A stretch of 64,000 bases of DNA, taken from Catenulispora pinistramenti. Lineage in GTDB: Bacteria > Actinomycetota > Actinomycetes > Streptomycetales > Catenulisporaceae. Both the position numbers and the translations under genes were made by a program. Below the pieces are notes generated by a model, which saw only the letters and a list, made by a program, of their open reading frames with translations, did no database searches and had not been told where the DNA came from. Each line of letters begins with the position of its first letter. Position 1 is the first letter of the stretch. The stretch spans positions 1-64,000 of the forward strand of contig NZ_JAAFYZ010000016.1 in the NCBI RefSeq assembly GCF_018274385.1. The letters run 5' to 3'. This document shows positions 46,564 through 57,395 of this stretch, piece by piece.

Positions 46564-47778
46564 ATGCTGAACCCGCGGATCTATCTGCTCGCGCTGGGCA
46601 CCTTCACCGTCGGCACCGAGGGGTACGTGGTCGCCGGCGTGCTACCGCAGGTCGCTCGGGACCTGCACACCACCGTTCCCGTCGTCGGCCAGCTGGTCAC
46701 GGTGTTCGCCCTGGCCTACGCGATACTCGGGCCGCCGCTCATCGCCCGCGCCCATGCGCTGCCGCCCCGCCGGCTGCTGGTCGGCGCCGCGCTGCTGTTC
46801 GCCGCCGCCAACGCCGTCGCCGCGGTCGCCCCCGGCCTGGCCGTCCTCGTGGCCGCGCGCATCGCCGCGGCGGCCGGCGCCGCACTGTTCATGGCGCCGG
46901 CGGCGTCGATCGCGGCCGCCCTGGCTCCGCCGGACAAGCTGCCCAAGGCCATCGCCGTCACCGCCACCGGCAACGCACTGGCCCTGACCGCCGGAGCACC
47001 GCTGGGTACTGTCATCGCCTCCGCGCTCGGGTGGCGCGCGGCGTTCTGGTTCGTCACCGCACTGGCACTGGTGACGGCCGCCCTGGTCGCGGTGCTGCTG
47101 CCCGACGTACGCCCGGCCACCGCCGAAGCCGCCCGCCGCGCCGATCTGGCACGCTCCCCCGGCATCCGCTGGGCCGCCGCGACGACGTTTGCCTTGTTCC
47201 TGGCCGCCTACACGCTCTATACGTACCTCTCGCCGGTGGTCGCGGCGGCGACCGGGCGCGGCAGCGGCGCCGTCGCGCTGCTGATGGTGACGTTCGGAGC
47301 CGGCGGCCTGATCGGCGGACGCCTCATCGGCCACATCCTGACCCGCACCGACCTGGCCCGCACCCTGCGCTACGTCCTGGGCGTCGTCGCCTCGGTGATC
47401 GCGATCATCGCGGCACTGACCGCCACCGGAGGCCATCAGGACCCGAACCTCGTCCTGTTGTTCCCGGCGATGCTGATCCTGGGCGCTGCCTGGTGGTCCG
47501 GGGGCATCAGTCAACAAACCCGGTTCGTACTGCTCGCCCCGGGTCAGCGCTCGACCGCGTTGAGCCTGCACTTCTCGGCGCAGTTCCTCGGCGTCGCCAC
47601 TGCCGGCGCGCTCGGCGGCCTCACGCTGACGACGTTCTCCGCCACCGGCATACCGGTCGTCGCCGTCGCGATCGCACTGCTGGCGCAGCCAACGGTCAGA
47701 AAGCTGACCTCGACGCGCCCGGAGGCGGCCACCAGGCAGAACGCGGTGGTGATCAGTAGTGGTGATCAGCAGGGGTGA
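46564..47778 (+). CDS. MFS transporter (AraJ/chloramphenicol-exporter type)
   Basis: The 404-residue membrane protein has about 12 helices. MLNPRIYLLALGTFTVGTEG and YVVAGVLPQVARDL are the typical opening of the DHA1 Cmx/AraJ group. A motif near residue 60 (PPLIARAHALPPRRLL) replaces the usual GxLADRxG loop. It likely exports a drug or sugar-like compound by proton antiport. It is divergently arranged with arsR, which should control it. Start ATG 46564 is only 4 bases after the repeated GTTCAA element, implying a leaderless or very short leader mRNA. Confidence 0.85.
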   Translation: MLNPRIYLLALGTFTVGTEGYVVAGVLPQVARDLHTTVPVVGQLVTVFALAYAILGPPLIARAHALPPRRLLVGAALLFAAANAVAAVAPGLAVLVAARIAAAAGAALFMAPAASIAAALAPPDKLPKAIAVTATGNALALTAGAPLGTVIASALGWRAAFWFVTALALVTAALVAVLLPDVRPATAEAARRADLARSPGIRWAAATTFALFLAAYTLYTYLSPVVAAATGRGSGAVALLMVTFGAGGLIGGRLIGHILTRTDLARTLRYVLGVVASVIAIIAALTATGGHQDPNLVLLFPAMLILGAAWWSGGISQQTRFVLLAPGQRSTALSLHFSAQFLGVATAGALGGLTLTTFSATGIPVVAVAIALLAQPTVRKLTSTRPEAATRQNAVVISSGDQQG

Positions 47779-47782
47779 TCAG
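47748..47782. repeat. Three GTGATCAG direct repeats before secA-like gene
   Basis: Copies start at 47748, 47762 and 47775, spanning the end of the MFS gene and the short gap before the SecA-like start. Each contains palindromic TGATCA. They could bind a regulator or be microsatellite expansion. Confidence 0.5.
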
Positions 47783-47794
47783 TAGTGTTCAGGC

Positions 47795-50125
47795 ATGTCG
47801 AAGTTCCGGCTCTTCGGGGGCGGCAAGGCTCGGAACGCGTTTGAGCGATGCCCCGGCTGGGTGCGAGCCATCGATCTCGCCGAGGACGACACGCACCGCT
47901 TGTCGGACTCCGATCTGGCGCAGAGTCTCAGTGGTCTCAGACAGCGCCACCAGAACGGCGAGAGTCTGGACGATCTGCTTGCGGAGACTTTCGCCATCGT
48001 CCGCGAGGCGGCCGTCCGGACGCTCGGCGAGCGCCCGTTCCACGAACAGCTCATCGGTGGGGCGGCCCTGCATCTGGGCTCTGTCGTGGAGATGCGGACC
48101 GGCGAAGGGAAGACTCTGACCGCCGTCCTGCCAGCGTGTCTGCACGCGTTGGCGGGCAAGGGCGTCCACGTCCTGACCGCGAACGACTACCTCGCGGCGC
48201 GTGATGCCGAGTGGATGGGGCCGGTCTACCGCTTTCTCGGCCTTCGCAGTGCACTGCTTTCCGAAGACGATCGCAGCGACAAGCGGGACACCGTCTATAA
48301 CGCCGACGTCGTCTACGGCACGCCGAGCGGGTTCGCCTACGACTATCTGCGGGACAACCTGACGTACACGAAAGAGGAGGTCGTCCAGCACGGCCACTTC
48401 TCGGCGATCGTCGATGAGGCGGACCTCGTCATGCTGGACGAAGTCAGCATACTGCCACAGATCACCGCTCCCGCCGACGGGCCGTCCGACCACGCTCGGC
48501 TGGCAGGGCTCGCCACCCGGCTCAAGCGGGACGTTCACTACGAGGTCGACGAGGTGCGCCGGACCGTCTCCCCGACGGAGCAGGGCATGGCGCTGGTCGA
48601 GGACTGGCTCGGCGCCGCGGTCTACAGCGGCGACGATGTCGGTCTGGCCCGCCGAGTAAGCCTGGCGTTGCAGGTCAAGGAGCTGTATGTCAAAGACCGC
48701 GACTACGCGGTGGTGGACGGAGCCATCCGCATCATCGACGCGGCCACCCAGCGCCTGCTCACCGACCGCCGTCTCGGCACAGGCCTGGACCAGGCACTGG
48801 ACGCCAAGGAGGGGCTGACCGTCCGTCGCGAGCGCCAGGCCTTGGCGGAGATCGGCCAACACGGCTATCTCAGGCTCTACCCGCACCTGGCCGGCATGGC
48901 AGGGGTGGTCAAGGGCGAGGGCGAGGCGTACCGGGACTTCTACGGTCTGGAAGCCCTCATCGTGGCGCCACGACGACCTGTCCGTCGCGTCGACCACGAG
49001 CCGGTCGTCTACCCCGACGACGCCGCCATGCTCCGTGCCATGAGGAAGACCGTAGACGAGAAGCGCGCAGCCGGACGGCCGGTCCTGGTCGGCACGGCTT
49101 CCGACGAGATCGCCTCGAAGATCTCGCTGACTCTGCAAGCCGGCGGGATCGAGCACGACGTGCTCGATGCGAGGAATCACGGGTTCGAAGCCGAGATCGT
49201 CGCCCGGGCCGGCCACCCCGGCGCCGTCACCGTGCTGACCCGGATGGCCGGGCGCGGCGTCGACATCCGGCTCGCCGAGCCCGAGGGCCCGGGCTTGTTC
49301 GTACTGGGCCTCGGTCCCCTGACTTCCCGCCGCCTGGAGCTCCACCTGAGGGGACGTGCCGGGCGGTGGGGTGATCCCGGCGAATCAGCCTTCTTCCTTT
49401 CCTTCGAGGATCCTCACCTGTCGCTCCCGAGACCTTTCGAGCGGCTCGGCGACGCCGCCGATGCCGACGAGCCGGCCGTCAACAGACTGATCACACGATC
49501 CATCGAAGCCACGCTGAACAGGCTGTCCGCCCGCACGACCGAGAAGTCGGCACACGCCCTGCGCTACGCCGCCGTCCAGGAGGAGCAACGCGCAGCGGTC
49601 TACACCAGACGCAAGGACATCCTCACGAACGGGTTTACGCGGGAGCAGGTGAACAGCCTCGTAGAGAAGGTGATGCGGAGCTTCGTGATCGACGCCCGAG
49701 CCGGCACGGAAGACGTGGAGGGGTTGTCTACTACGATCCGGAACCACTATCCGGCCACGGTCGGTCTCGACGTAATCGCCGCGGGCCTGTCCGGCGACCC
49801 CACCTCGAAGGCGAGAGCGGACCTCATCGAGGCCGTGGTCCGCGACGCACTGTCAGCGTCGGCGGCCCGGGAGTCGGATCTGGGACCGGACGTGGCCGCC
49901 GAGCTGAGGCGGCGCGTCATGCTGGCGGTCATGAATCAGCAGTGGGCGGTGCAGCTTCGAGACCTGGACGACACGCGGGACAGTCTCTTCCTGCGCACGG
50001 CGGCGGGCGGCGACCCTCTGACCGAGTACCGGCGGGCCGCGTCCCGTCTGGCCGCCAGGATGTGGAAGGAGATCGACGAGCAGTTCGTCGGCTACTGGTT
50101 CAGTGTGCAGGTCACCATCACCTGA
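47795..50125 (+). CDS. Divergent SecA-type protein translocase ATPase (accessory SecA)
   Basis: The 776-residue product is shorter than housekeeping SecA (about 900+) and lacks the C-terminal SEC-C zinc tail. NBD1 has Walker A TGEGKT (102-107) and Walker B written VDEAD (206-210), where SecA usually has VDEVDS. GTPSGFAYDYLRDNL matches GTPSEFGFDYLRDNM. NBD2 has TRMAGRGVDIRLAEPEG and RLELHLRGRAGRWGDPGE. The preprotein cross-linking domain lies around 220-370. No SecY2, Asp proteins or obvious substrate are adjacent. It may export a special substrate or act as an SecA-like ATPase with another role. The start has only a weak ribosome-binding site. Confidence 0.85.
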   Translation: MSKFRLFGGGKARNAFERCPGWVRAIDLAEDDTHRLSDSDLAQSLSGLRQRHQNGESLDDLLAETFAIVREAAVRTLGERPFHEQLIGGAALHLGSVVEMRTGEGKTLTAVLPACLHALAGKGVHVLTANDYLAARDAEWMGPVYRFLGLRSALLSEDDRSDKRDTVYNADVVYGTPSGFAYDYLRDNLTYTKEEVVQHGHFSAIVDEADLVMLDEVSILPQITAPADGPSDHARLAGLATRLKRDVHYEVDEVRRTVSPTEQGMALVEDWLGAAVYSGDDVGLARRVSLALQVKELYVKDRDYAVVDGAIRIIDAATQRLLTDRRLGTGLDQALDAKEGLTVRRERQALAEIGQHGYLRLYPHLAGMAGVVKGEGEAYRDFYGLEALIVAPRRPVRRVDHEPVVYPDDAAMLRAMRKTVDEKRAAGRPVLVGTASDEIASKISLTLQAGGIEHDVLDARNHGFEAEIVARAGHPGAVTVLTRMAGRGVDIRLAEPEGPGLFVLGLGPLTSRRLELHLRGRAGRWGDPGESAFFLSFEDPHLSLPRPFERLGDAADADEPAVNRLITRSIEATLNRLSARTTEKSAHALRYAAVQEEQRAAVYTRRKDILTNGFTREQVNSLVEKVMRSFVIDARAGTEDVEGLSTTIRNHYPATVGLDVIAAGLSGDPTSKARADLIEAVVRDALSASAARESDLGPDVAAELRRRVMLAVMNQQWAVQLRDLDDTRDSLFLRTAAGGDPLTEYRRAASRLAARMWKEIDEQFVGYWFSVQVTIT

Positions 50126-50176
50126 CGCCACTGTTGTAGTGAGCCGATTCCATCGGAGGAGACCAATCGACTCTTA

Positions 50177-50794
50177 TCAGGAATCGAAACAGACGACGAG
50201 GCGTACCTTCTCAGGATCGTGCACCGAGGCCAGGGCTTCCATCACAGCCCAGACCGGACGCCATTCGCCGTCCGGGGCCACCGCATCGCTGCGGCGCAGG
50301 CGCTCGACACGGTAGACGGTGTCGCCGTCGGTCCACTCAGTACCTTCCGGGTAAAGGTCCGCCGACTCGCCCGGGCCACGCGCCGAACCGATCAGCTTCT
50401 CGAGATCCCCGTCGTATGCGGCCTTACTCACGAACTGAAGCGAGCCGTCACTGAGCCGCCGGTACTTGTGGACGCGTTCGTCGACCCGGACAGCGGGCTC
50501 GGCCCAGTCCACGACGGCAAGCTCGGCCCAGGAGATCCAGGTAGGGCTGTGCCCGCCTATCCCCTCGCACTCGTCCTGGACCTTGGCCGAAGCGTCCTCG
50601 GGCAGCCCGCGATCCGCCGCGAGCGGCCGAAAGCCCGCAAAGTTGCGCACCCCGAACAGACAGCCGAAGGCGTCGTAGTCCCGACCGAGGTAGAGGTGGC
50701 CAAGGTCCACGACCGCGAGCCAGCGCTCGGCTATGTCGCCGCTGTTCCAGTCCTCGGTGAGGATCTCTATCCAGCCCGAGATGTCAGTGCCCAT
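50177..50794 (-). CDS. Hypothetical protein (205 aa)
   Basis: The product starts MGTDISGWIEILTEDWNSGD. The MGTDI opening and the aromatic-rich body (YDAFGCLFGVRNFAGFRPLA, HSPTWISWAELAVVDW) recall a family of unknown function seen on phages and in actinobacterial accessory regions. It is cytosolic and acidic. It converges with the SecA-like gene, with 51 bp between the stops. I cannot assign a role. Confidence 0.6.
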   Translation of the reverse strand: MGTDISGWIEILTEDWNSGDIAERWLAVVDLGHLYLGRDYDAFGCLFGVRNFAGFRPLAADRGLPEDASAKVQDECEGIGGHSPTWISWAELAVVDWAEPAVRVDERVHKYRRLSDGSLQFVSKAAYDGDLEKLIGSARGPGESADLYPEGTEWTDGDTVYRVERLRRSDAVAPDGEWRPVWAVMEALASVHDPEKVRLVVCFDS

Positions 50795-50821
50795 GAGCTC
50801 GATTATCCGGATGGGTCAATC

Positions 50822-51193
50822 TCATTGCGTCGGATGGTGATCGGAGCTGGCGGAACCGGGCCGGGTTCCCGCGCGTCTCACAATAAGCGCCGCGACGCCG
50901 AACACACCGGCCGCGACTATCGCCGCCCGCTCCCGCCGGCTCAACCGGGCAGTGCCCGTCGCTGTCGCGGCCAGCGCCGCCAACCCGAGGTTCTGCTTCT
51001 GGAAGTGCCAGAACTGCCAGCCGTAGAAACCGAGCGAGGCCCACCGAACCGGCTCCGGCGGCAACGCCGCGGCGACGATCGCACCGGATGCGATCCGGAC
51101 CACGGGAACGTAGATGTACCGCGCCTTGTGGGCGCCCGCGTACCGGCGTATCTCCGGCACCGTATAGAACCAGGCCGTCGACGCCACGTGCAC
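50822..51193 (-). pseudogene. Truncated integral membrane protein
   Basis: From GTG 51193 the frame reads VHVASTAWFYTVPEIRRYAG, LGFYGWQFWHFQKQNLGLAA and later ERAAIVAAGVFGVAALIVRR. These look like internal helices of a larger actinobacterial membrane protein with a conserved FHFQKQNLG motif. Both the N-terminal and the distal parts appear missing. Its front edge abuts the equally truncated amidohydrolase gene on the other strand. Confidence 0.55.
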
Positions 51194-51232
51194 AGAGGCC
51201 CCGAGGAGATCGACGCCCGAGGCGGCATCGTC

Positions 51233-52321
51233 ATGCCCGGCATGATCGACACCCACCGGCACATGTGGCAGTCCACGACCCGCGGCTACGGCGCGGACTG
51301 GACCCTCACCCAGTACTTCGTCTGGTTCTACCTGAACTGGGGCAAGAAGTTCCGGCCCGAGGACATCCATGCCGGCAACCTGTTCGGCGCTGTGGAGGCG
51401 ATCGACTCCGGCGTCACCACCGTCGTGGACTGGTCGCACGGCCTGCAGACGATCGACCACGCCGACGCCGCGGTCGACGCGCTCGCCTCGGTGCCGGGCC
51501 GGTTCGTGCTGGCCTACGGCAACATCCAGGACGCGCCCGCGAACTGGACCGGCACCCCCGAGTTCCGGAAGTTCTTCGACCGCCGGGCCGGCGATCTCGA
51601 AGGCTTCCAGATCGCCTTCGACGTCACCGGCGACCCGGCCTTCCCCGAGCAGCCGGCGTTCGAGGTCGCCCGCGAGCTGGACCTGGCGGTGACCACGCAC
51701 GCCGGGGTCTGGGGCGCGACCGGCGACGACGCGGTCCGGCTGGTCCACGAGAACGGATACGCCGAGCCCCGGACCGTATACGTCCACGCCTCGACGCTCT
51801 CGGAGGACTCCTACGCCCGCATCGCGGCCACCGGCGGATCGGTGTCGGTGTCCACGGAAAGCGAACAGAGCGCCGGGCAGGGCTATCTCGCCACGGCCGC
51901 CCTGCGGGCCCACGGCATCCCGGTGTCGCTGTCGATAGACAGCTGCGTGTTGTCCAGCGGCGACCTGTTCACCGCGATGCGCACCACGCTCGGCGCCGAC
52001 CGCGCCTACGAGCACCTGAGGGCGCACGCCCGCGGCGAGACCGTGACCCACGCCTCGCTGCACGCCGACCAGGTGGTCGAGTGGGCCACGCGCGGTGGCG
52101 CGCGGGCGATCGGGCGGGAGGGGGACCTCGGGAGCATCGAGATCGGCAAGAAGGCGGACCTGGTGCTCGTCCGCAACGAGAACTCGCCGGCGATGACGCC
52201 ACTGCTGAACCCGCACGGCCACGTCGTCCTGCAAGCTCAGCGTGCTGAGGCCGAGGCCGTCCTGGTCGGCGGCCGGATCGTGAAGCGCGACCACCGCCTG
52301 GTCGGCGGCCACACACGGTGA
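51233..52321 (+). CDS. Amidohydrolase (cytosine/8-oxoguanine deaminase-like), N-terminally truncated
   Basis: Family members have about 440-460 residues; this one has 362 from ATG 51233. It keeps the metal site HxH (MIDTHRHMW), VVDWSHGLQT, THAGVWGAT, VYVHASTLSE and SIDSCVLSSGD, where the metal-binding Asp follows in family alignments. The lost part is the N-terminal beta-sandwich strand set before IVMPGMIDTHRH. The C-terminal sandwich (ADLVLVRNENSPAMTPLLNP) is present, so folding may be impaired. Substrate class: purine or triazine-like amines. The upstream region switches to an unrelated gene at ~51200. Confidence 0.75.
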   Translation: MPGMIDTHRHMWQSTTRGYGADWTLTQYFVWFYLNWGKKFRPEDIHAGNLFGAVEAIDSGVTTVVDWSHGLQTIDHADAAVDALASVPGRFVLAYGNIQDAPANWTGTPEFRKFFDRRAGDLEGFQIAFDVTGDPAFPEQPAFEVARELDLAVTTHAGVWGATGDDAVRLVHENGYAEPRTVYVHASTLSEDSYARIAATGGSVSVSTESEQSAGQGYLATAALRAHGIPVSLSIDSCVLSSGDLFTAMRTTLGADRAYEHLRAHARGETVTHASLHADQVVEWATRGGARAIGREGDLGSIEIGKKADLVLVRNENSPAMTPLLNPHGHVVLQAQRAEAEAVLVGGRIVKRDHRLVGGHTR

Positions 52322-52474
52322 CCCCGGATCAGAGGACTGACACGGGCTCCGATTCGCTGCCCGCGCGCGGTCGGCAGTCGGCACGGATCTTCGGCCGTCT
52401 TCCGGTTGCCCGTCTCCGGCTCCGCTCCGACTACGGCGTCTGACCCGTCTGCGGTCGTTCTATTAGGAGAAGTA

Positions 52475-52639
52475 GTGAGTGACCAGTTACGCACAAGGCC
52501 ATCCGGGAAGGTCGCTTCGCACGGCGACCGAACCAGGGCGTCCTCGCGGGACGGCCTGGCCCTCGCCACCCTGGCGACCGCCCAGTTTATGGTGGTGCTC
52601 GACTCCTCGATCGTGAAGAGAGAAGAACAGCCATGTTGA
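52475..52639 (+). pseudogene. MFS transporter N-terminal stub overlapping the next gene
   Basis: GTG 52475 (TAGGAGA upstream) gives 54 residues. DGLALATLATAQFMVVLDSS then IV is the first helix of DHA2 exporters, which continue NVALP; here it diverges into KREEQPC and stops at 52639. The stub reads 4 bases into the codons of the carotenoid oxygenase start (ATG 52633). Whether a relic or not, its translation would feed ribosomes to that start. Confidence 0.65.
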
Positions 52640-54027
52640 ACAAGCCATACCTCACCGGCCACTTCACGCCCGTCCCGGACGAGATCACCGCCGTCGACCT
52701 CTCGATCAGCGGAAAGCTGCCGCCCGAGCTCAGCGGCCTGTACGTACGCAACGGCCACAATCCCAAGCCCGGAATCACCCCGAGCCACTGGTTCAGGGGC
52801 TCCGGCATGCTGCACGGCGTCCGGCTCGCCGACGGCCGAGCGCAGTGGTACCGCAATCGCTGGGTCAAGACCCCGGCTCTGGACGGCGCCCCGCTCGTAC
52901 GCCAGGACGGGTCGATCGACCTCACGGCGAGCGTCGCGGGAACACACATCATCGAGCACGGCGGTCGACTCCTGGCGCTGCAGGAAGCCAACCTGCCCTT
53001 CGCCGTGACGCCCGAACTCGAAACGCTCGGCCCGTTCGACTTTCACGGCAAGCTCACGACGGCGATGACAGCCCATCCCAAGCAGGACCCCGAAACCGGT
53101 CTGCTGCACTTCTTCAGCTACTCGCCGTTCGAACCACACCTAACGTATTTCGAGGCCTCTCCGGACGGGCACATCGTGCGCAGCGAACCCGTCCCCGGCG
53201 CCGGCCCCGGCCTGATGCATGACTTCGCCATCACCGCCGGCAAGGCCGTGTTCCTCGACCCGCCGGTAGTCTTCGATCCGGCTGAGACTTCGGGTATCCC
53301 GTACCGCTGGCACGACGACCGGCCCGCCCGGATCGGCGTGCTCGACCGGCTCGGCGACTCCGGCGTCACCTGGATCGAGGTCGACCAGAAGACGGTGCTG
53401 CACGTCGTCAACGCCTGCGACCTGCCCGATGGCAAGGTGCTGCTCGAGGGCACCGCCTACGACCAGGCGGCCTGGGAGACGTCCTGGAAGTGGTGGATCG
53501 GCGCGCCCGGCCACCCGAACGCGCCCACGTCCGGAGCCGTCGTCACCCGCTGGCTGTTGGACCCGGTGGCCGGCACCGCACTCGAAGAGCCAATCGACGA
53601 CCTCGCCACAGACTTCCCGACAGTCGACGACCGCCTGACCGGCCGACGCTCCAGCATCAGCTACCACGTCGCCTTCCCCGGCGCCGGCCTGGACGAGTTC
53701 GCACTCGTCAAGCTGAACACGGCCACCGGCGAGCGCCGCCTATTCCACCCCGGCCGCGGCCGTTACGCCGGGGAGGCCGTCTTCGTGCCCGCGCTGGGCG
53801 GGACAGCGGAAGACGACGGCTACCTGCTGACCATCGTCAGCGACCTGGTGGCTGACGCATCGCGACTCCTGGTGCTCAACGCACAGGATCTGAGCACATC
53901 GGCCTCGATCCACCTGCCGCGCCGCGTGCCCGGCGGCATCCACGGCTCCTGGATTCCTTCTCCTCCGATGGCCGCAGGTTCGAATCCTGCCGGGGCACCT
54001 GATGAAGCCTTTGTTCAACCAGGCTGA
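52633..54027 (+). CDS. Carotenoid cleavage oxygenase
   Basis: The 464-residue enzyme (RPE65/CCD family, seven-bladed propeller) cleaves carotenoid or stilbenoid double bonds with an Fe(II) held by four His. Candidate ligands are seen in MTAHPKQDP, LMHDFAIT, LHVVNACD and GGIHGSWIP. GLYVRNGHNPKPG is the family start. AGAGAAGAA lies upstream of ATG 52633. The native protein should end near GSWIP; the last ~20 residues (PPMAAGSNPAGAP and on) are encoded by a tRNA 3' end joined to the gene. It has no signal peptide. No carotenoid biosynthesis genes are adjacent. Confidence 0.88.
   Translation: MLNKPYLTGHFTPVPDEITAVDLSISGKLPPELSGLYVRNGHNPKPGITPSHWFRGSGMLHGVRLADGRAQWYRNRWVKTPALDGAPLVRQDGSIDLTASVAGTHIIEHGGRLLALQEANLPFAVTPELETLGPFDFHGKLTTAMTAHPKQDPETGLLHFFSYSPFEPHLTYFEASPDGHIVRSEPVPGAGPGLMHDFAITAGKAVFLDPPVVFDPAETSGIPYRWHDDRPARIGVLDRLGDSGVTWIEVDQKTVLHVVNACDLPDGKVLLEGTAYDQAAWETSWKWWIGAPGHPNAPTSGAVVTRWLLDPVAGTALEEPIDDLATDFPTVDDRLTGRRSSISYHVAFPGAGLDEFALVKLNTATGERRLFHPGRGRYAGEAVFVPALGGTAEDDGYLLTIVSDLVADASRLLVLNAQDLSTSASIHLPRRVPGGIHGSWIPSPPMAAGSNPAGAPDEAFVQPG
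53974..54000 (+). other. tRNA 3' end (T-arm and acceptor strand), probable att remnant
   Basis: GCAGGTTCGAATCCTGC is a perfect T-arm (5-bp stem with TTCGAAT loop), followed by CGGGGCA and CC. No 5' half of a tRNA precedes it; instead the carotenoid oxygenase runs into it in frame. Tyrosine-integrase elements duplicate such tRNA ends at their attachment sites. An Arg-type tRNA is the closest match I can think of. Confidence 0.7.
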
Positions 54028-54118
54028 CCTGGGCAAGCTGAAACGCCTGGGCCACCGGGTCGCCGCAGCCGCCATCCGCAAGATTCTGCGGAGCAGACAC
54101 ATCTCACCCTCCGCCGAG
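54010..54118 (+). mobile_element. IS481-type transposase scrap
   Basis: The frame reads DLGKLKRLGHRVAAAAIRKI then LRSRHISPSAE. This matches the GELLKLGHRVSAATIRRILR-type helix of integrase-catalytic-core transposases. Only ~35 codons remain. The rest of the gap to 54256 shows the kinase promoter region. Confidence 0.6.
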
Positions 54119-54256
54119 AGTGCCGTCGGCTTCGGCACTCCGTCACGTTCTAAGTACTCTGATTCTCAAGCCGGGATCGTTTCTGTGTACGCCGGCGTCC
54201 GTTAAAGTGCGACCCGCATCGGTCGGTACGGGGGCGAGCACGCAGGGGGGTCGGGG

Positions 54257-56272
<2,016 letters not shown>

Positions 56273-56327
56273 TATTCCGGGGATGCACTGAACCGCACGC
56301 AGCAGGGGAACCGAAGGGGCCTGGCGG

Positions 56328-56359
56328 GACGTCGATCAGCGCGGTAGCCGATCGACGTC
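56328..56359. terminator. Bidirectional hairpin terminator
   Basis: A perfect 10-bp stem (GACGTCGATC / GATCGACGTC) with a 12-base loop lies between the kinase stop and the convergent small-protein stop. No strong U-run is present on either side. Confidence 0.55.
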
Positions 56360-56402
56360 TCACCGAAGCGCCCAGCCGTGGATGGGCGCCGGCCCGCACG
56401 GA

Positions 56403-56648
56403 TCAGTAGTAGACGTAACCTCCGTAGGTCTGCCACGGGCTCCACGGGCCGTCGATTTCGCACTTGACCCGATCCGCGGGCCAGTTGCCGAAGTAGGTGA
56501 GGAGATACGTCTGGCAACCCGCCCAGGTGCTGGAAGTGTCGACCCGCCGCCATTCGGCCGCATGCGCGGCCGGCGCGGCGAGCATCAACGTACCGACTGC
56601 CGCCATGGCGCAGGTGCTGATCTTGAGTTTCCGCTTCATTGCCTTCAT
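56403..56648 (-). CDS. Small secreted protein, unknown
   Basis: The 81-residue product starts at ATG 56648 with AGAGGAA upstream. The signal peptide is MKAMKRKLKISTCAMAAVGT and on, cut after APAAHA. The mature ~47 residues (AEWRRVDTSSTWAGCQTYLL, CEIDGPWSPWQTYGGYVYY) have two cysteines and many aromatics. I recognise no family. It converges on the kinase gene across a hairpin. Confidence 0.65.
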   Translation of the reverse strand: MKAMKRKLKISTCAMAAVGTLMLAAPAAHAAEWRRVDTSSTWAGCQTYLLTYFGNWPADRVKCEIDGPWSPWQTYGGYVYY

Positions 56649-56867
56649 CGGATGTTCCTCTGCGGTATCAGGGTCGTCCTGGACGGACGACGTGGTTGTC
56701 CCGGGTCACATGGATCTTCGGCGACCCGGCCCGGGATAATTTTTGCAGCTTTCGCATCGCACTTAGCACATATCCAAACCTTCGATGATTGCACTATTTA
56801 CAGCTGAAATCTTATTCATGATAGAAAGCTGCGACGGGAGTACCACTTCGAACAGACGGAGAAAGTC

Positions 56868-57392
56868 ATGAAATACGTGGGACGCAAGTCCGCCGCCTTG
56901 GCCGCGGCTGCCCTGGCCTCGCTCGGACTGGCCGGACCGGCCGTCGCCGCCCCGGCGGCCGATGCTGTGACGCCCCCGAGCACCGGCCAGGATCAGCTGC
57001 AACCGGTCCGTCTCGTGGCGACACAAGCGACCTTGAACCTCACCGCGTTGGACCTCGAAGACCTCAGCGCCCAGGCGATGGATCCCGTGACGGGGCAACC
57101 GATCCGCGGCATGCTCGTGCAGTTCACCACCGCCGACGGCCGCTTCCTGGGCCAGGCGTACACCGGATACGACGGCATCGCGGACATCGACGCGCCCGAG
57201 AACGTCGGCCCGGGAACCGTGCAGGAGCTTCTCTCCGGCTACTATGCGGTGCTCGTCGGCGACGGAGTCCACGCGCCGACCAGCACGCACGGCGCGATCA
57301 CCCTCGGCACCGACCAGCAGCAAAACGTCTACACCCAAATCAGCGACCGCAGGCTCAAGCACGATCTGGTGCCGGTCGACTGGAGCCGTTAG
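56868..57392 (+). CDS. Secreted protein ending in the start of an S74-type chaperone motif
   Basis: The 174-residue product starts at ATG 56868 (GGAG upstream) with a signal peptide to about AVAAPA. The middle (DPVTGQPIRGMLVQFTTADG, RFLGQAYTGYDGIADIDAP) looks like a bacterial Ig-like/prealbumin beta sandwich. The C-terminus SDRRLKHDLVPVDW is the invariant opening of peptidase S74/intramolecular chaperone domains, but a stop follows. The remainder of that domain is encoded in the next frame, 3 bp downstream. Either it is a split gene or two proteins that complement each other. Confidence 0.72.
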   Translation: MKYVGRKSAALAAAALASLGLAGPAVAAPAADAVTPPSTGQDQLQPVRLVATQATLNLTALDLEDLSAQAMDPVTGQPIRGMLVQFTTADGRFLGQAYTGYDGIADIDAPENVGPGTVQELLSGYYAVLVGDGVHAPTSTHGAITLGTDQQQNVYTQISDRRLKHDLVPVDWSR

Positions 57393-57395
57393 GCC

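Noticed and set aside
53974-54000. Complete tRNA gene
   Set aside because: Only the T-arm and 3' acceptor strand exist; the upstream 50 bases are carotenoid oxygenase codons and form no D-arm or anticodon arm.
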